Assembly (NCBI RefSeq): GCF_023656565.1
Contig: NZ_JAMOKG010000001.1
Span: 750,456-814,455 of the forward strand
DNA: 64,000 nt
Origin: Flavobacterium tyrosinilyticum
GTDB taxonomy: Bacteria > Bacteroidota > Bacteroidia > Flavobacteriales > Flavobacteriaceae
Direction: 5' to 3'
The position numbers and the translations under genes were made by a program. Below are positions 62,472-64,000 of the stretch, in pieces. The notes beneath the pieces are model-generated. The model did no database searches. It saw only the letters and a list, made by a program, of their open reading frames with translations, and was not told the DNA's origin. Numbering within the stretch: position 1 is the stretch's first letter; every line of letters starts with the position of its first letter.

Positions 62472-64000
62472 ATGAAAGAAGCTATATCCAAAACCAAATC
62501 CTTTCTGCAATCTGATTCTTTTAAAAAATATGCCAAACGTTTTGGATATTTTATCTTGGGCTTAATTGCAATACTTTTGCTGGCCTGCGGAGGTTTGTCG
62601 ATTTATTTTAACCGAAATAAAGCCGAAATTATTGCTAAAGTCAATACCAAAATCAATGAAAATATAAACGGTAAATTCCATATTAGAGATTTTCATTATA
62701 AGTTTCTTACTGGTTTCCCAAACTTTACATTGGCACTAAGTGATGTCGAAATAAAAGACAATCAATGGCAAAGCCACAAACATACTTTGCTAAGAGCAAA
62801 AGAAATTGAAGCGCGTTTAAATATTTTGAGTTTGTTGCAGCACGAAATCAACATTCATAAAATCTTAATCAACGACGCCGATATTTATATTTATAAAGCT
62901 GAAAATGGTTATTCTAACGCCAATATTTTTAAACCCAAAAAGAAGAAACCAAAAACCGATAAAGAAAAACCCGAAACGACTATTGACGAAGTAAACCTCA
63001 ACAAAGTTCACGTTATTATTGACAATCATTTGGGGCATAAACTGTTTGATTTTGACGTGGCGAGTTTAGAATCTAAAGTAAATTATGGCGATAACAGCTG
63101 GCAGACCAATCTCTATTTGAAAACCAAAATTAACAGTCTAGCCTTTAATACCGTTCACGGAAGTTTTGCTAAAGAAAAAGTGCTGGAAGGCAATTTTGAT
63201 ATTTCGTATGCTGAAGCCAATCAGAAAATAGATATTAAAACCAAAGGACTTAAAATTGGTTCTGACGTTTTTGACATTATCGCTTATTTTAATGTCGGAA
63301 AAAGCAATTCGCTTTTCGGAATCAATATTGGAACGGATATTTTATGGCGAAATGCTTCCAATTTATTATCGTCAAACATTAGTTCAAAGCTTAATCAGTT
63401 TGACATCAAAAAACCGATTAAGGTAAACTGCGACATTAAAGGCGATTTGAATGTTGAGGGTGATCCGAAAATTGTGGTGCAGGCAGACATTCGCGATAAC
63501 GAAGTGAGTATTCCAGATGGTTTGTTTACCAATTGCAGTTTCAAAGGAATTTTTACTAACACTTTTAAACCCAAAGAAGAATCCAGCGATCCTAATTCTG
63601 CCATTATTCTAACCAATTTTAATGCTGAATACGAAAACATTCCATTAAAAATTGCGCAAGCCGTAATTAACAATCTCGAAAAACCGATTGCGACAGGAGT
63701 TGTAAATTCCGATTTTGATATTTCAAAACTCAACGGAATGATGAACGAGAAAATTCTTCATTTTGAAAGCGGTCATGCCAAAGCCAATTTGAAATTTCAG
63801 TTTGACATTGTCGATTTGTACATCAATAAACCCAAATTTACAGGCGATGTAGATATTACTGATGCCACATTTGATTATATTCCGAAGAAGATTCACGCCG
63901 AAAAAACGGCTGTACAATTGTCGTTTACTCAACAAGCGCTTTACATTAAAAAAATTGCCTACAAACACAAAAAGAACATTATCCGCATTGACGGAAAAAT
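62472..64000 (+). CDS. AsmA-family protein, N-terminal part (runs off the window)
   Basis: ATG 62472 opens a frame that stays open to the window edge (about 509 codons). It has a membrane anchor (about 25-47, FILGLIAILLLACGGLSIYF) followed by AsmA-type beta repeats (FHIRDFHYKFLTGFPNFTLALSDVEIKDN, KIHKILINDADIYIYK). AsmA proteins bridge the inner and outer membranes and help lipid transport or membrane assembly. A TATCTTTA box about 25 bp upstream is close to consensus. Confidence 0.85.
   Translation, partial: MKEAISKTKSFLQSDSFKKYAKRFGYFILGLIAILLLACGGLSIYFNRNKAEIIAKVNTKINENINGKFHIRDFHYKFLTGFPNFTLALSDVEIKDNQWQSHKHTLLRAKEIEARLNILSLLQHEINIHKILINDADIYIYKAENGYSNANIFKPKKKKPKTDKEKPETTIDEVNLNKVHVIIDNHLGHKLFDFDVASLESKVNYGDNSWQTNLYLKTKINSLAFNTVHGSFAKEKVLEGNFDISYAEANQKIDIKTKGLKIGSDVFDIIAYFNVGKSNSLFGINIGTDILWRNASNLLSSNISSKLNQFDIKKPIKVNCDIKGDLNVEGDPKIVVQADIRDNEVSIPDGLFTNCSFKGIFTNTFKPKEESSDPNSAIILTNFNAEYENIPLKIAQAVINNLEKPIATGVVNSDFDISKLNGMMNEKILHFESGHAKANLKFQFDIVDLYINKPKFTGDVDITDATFDYIPKKIHAEKTAVQLSFTQQALYIKKIAYKHKKNIIRIDGK

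Overview
The window reads as chromosomal DNA of a Flavobacterium-like member of the Bacteroidota. Evidence: strong AT bias, promoters of the TAnnTTTG (-7) / TTG (-33) type, TonB-dependent receptors with carboxypeptidase-like N-terminal domains, lipoproteins with Bacteroidota-style SxC lipoboxes, a mevalonate-pathway cluster, and many dispersed intergenic palindromic repeats. Most genes are core or housekeeping; there is no prophage, CRISPR array or complete insertion sequence.

Layout. 1-4.2 kb: the tail of a starch-utilisation locus (GH97 alpha-glucosidase end, SusA-like GH13, SusG-like GH13 lipoprotein). 4.4-9.7 kb: glycerophosphodiester phosphodiesterase, BaiN-type flavoprotein, HAD phosphatase, Crp/Fnr regulator, MBL hydrolase, TspO homologue. 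9.8-15.2 kb: isoprenoid cluster (diphosphomevalonate decarboxylase, a toxin-antitoxin pair, mevalonate kinase-like GHMP kinase, DUF502 protein, UbiA prenyltransferase) followed by rluB. 15.3-26.2 kb: DUF937 and DUF456 proteins, a glycosyltransferase/flippase pair, ruvC, hemW, a GxxExxY nuclease-like gene enclosed by inverted repeats, a cyclase-family hydrolase and small enzymes. 26.4-34.5 kb: TonB receptor with a phytase, ATP-PEP carboxykinase, saccharopine-dehydrogenase-like protein. 34.5-38.6 kb: a BlaI/BlaR1-like module with TonB-C-domain proteins. 38.9-44.7 kb: M20 dipeptidase, tRNA-Leu and a small accessory patch behind it (nuclease-like protein, XRE regulator, a gene interrupted by TGA). 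44.9-51.1 kb: HAD hydrolase and an MFS/HlyD/TolC efflux operon with an AraC regulator. 51.3-52.3 kb: two tRNA-Asp genes with a stack of repeats between them. 52.3-55.8 kb: DUF58 protein and M1 aminopeptidase. 55.9-61.7 kb: a probable zinc-acquisition locus with a doubled palindromic operator. 61.9 kb to the end: thioredoxin and the start of an AsmA-family protein.

Two items stand out. First, a GxxExxY gene (PD-(D/E)XK-like) sits between 40-bp inverted arms of a repeat family found at other places in this window, an arrangement like the REP/RAYT REPtrons of enterobacteria; other repeat families have entered two reading frames (the cyclase gene and probably mvaD). Second, the zinc-type locus combines two TGCAA-N5-TTGCA operators, a small Cys/His membrane protein, two DUF4625 lipoproteins, a ZnuD-like receptor and a His-rich lipoprotein that resembles the periplasmic zinc chaperone AztD, but with no ABC transporter beside it.
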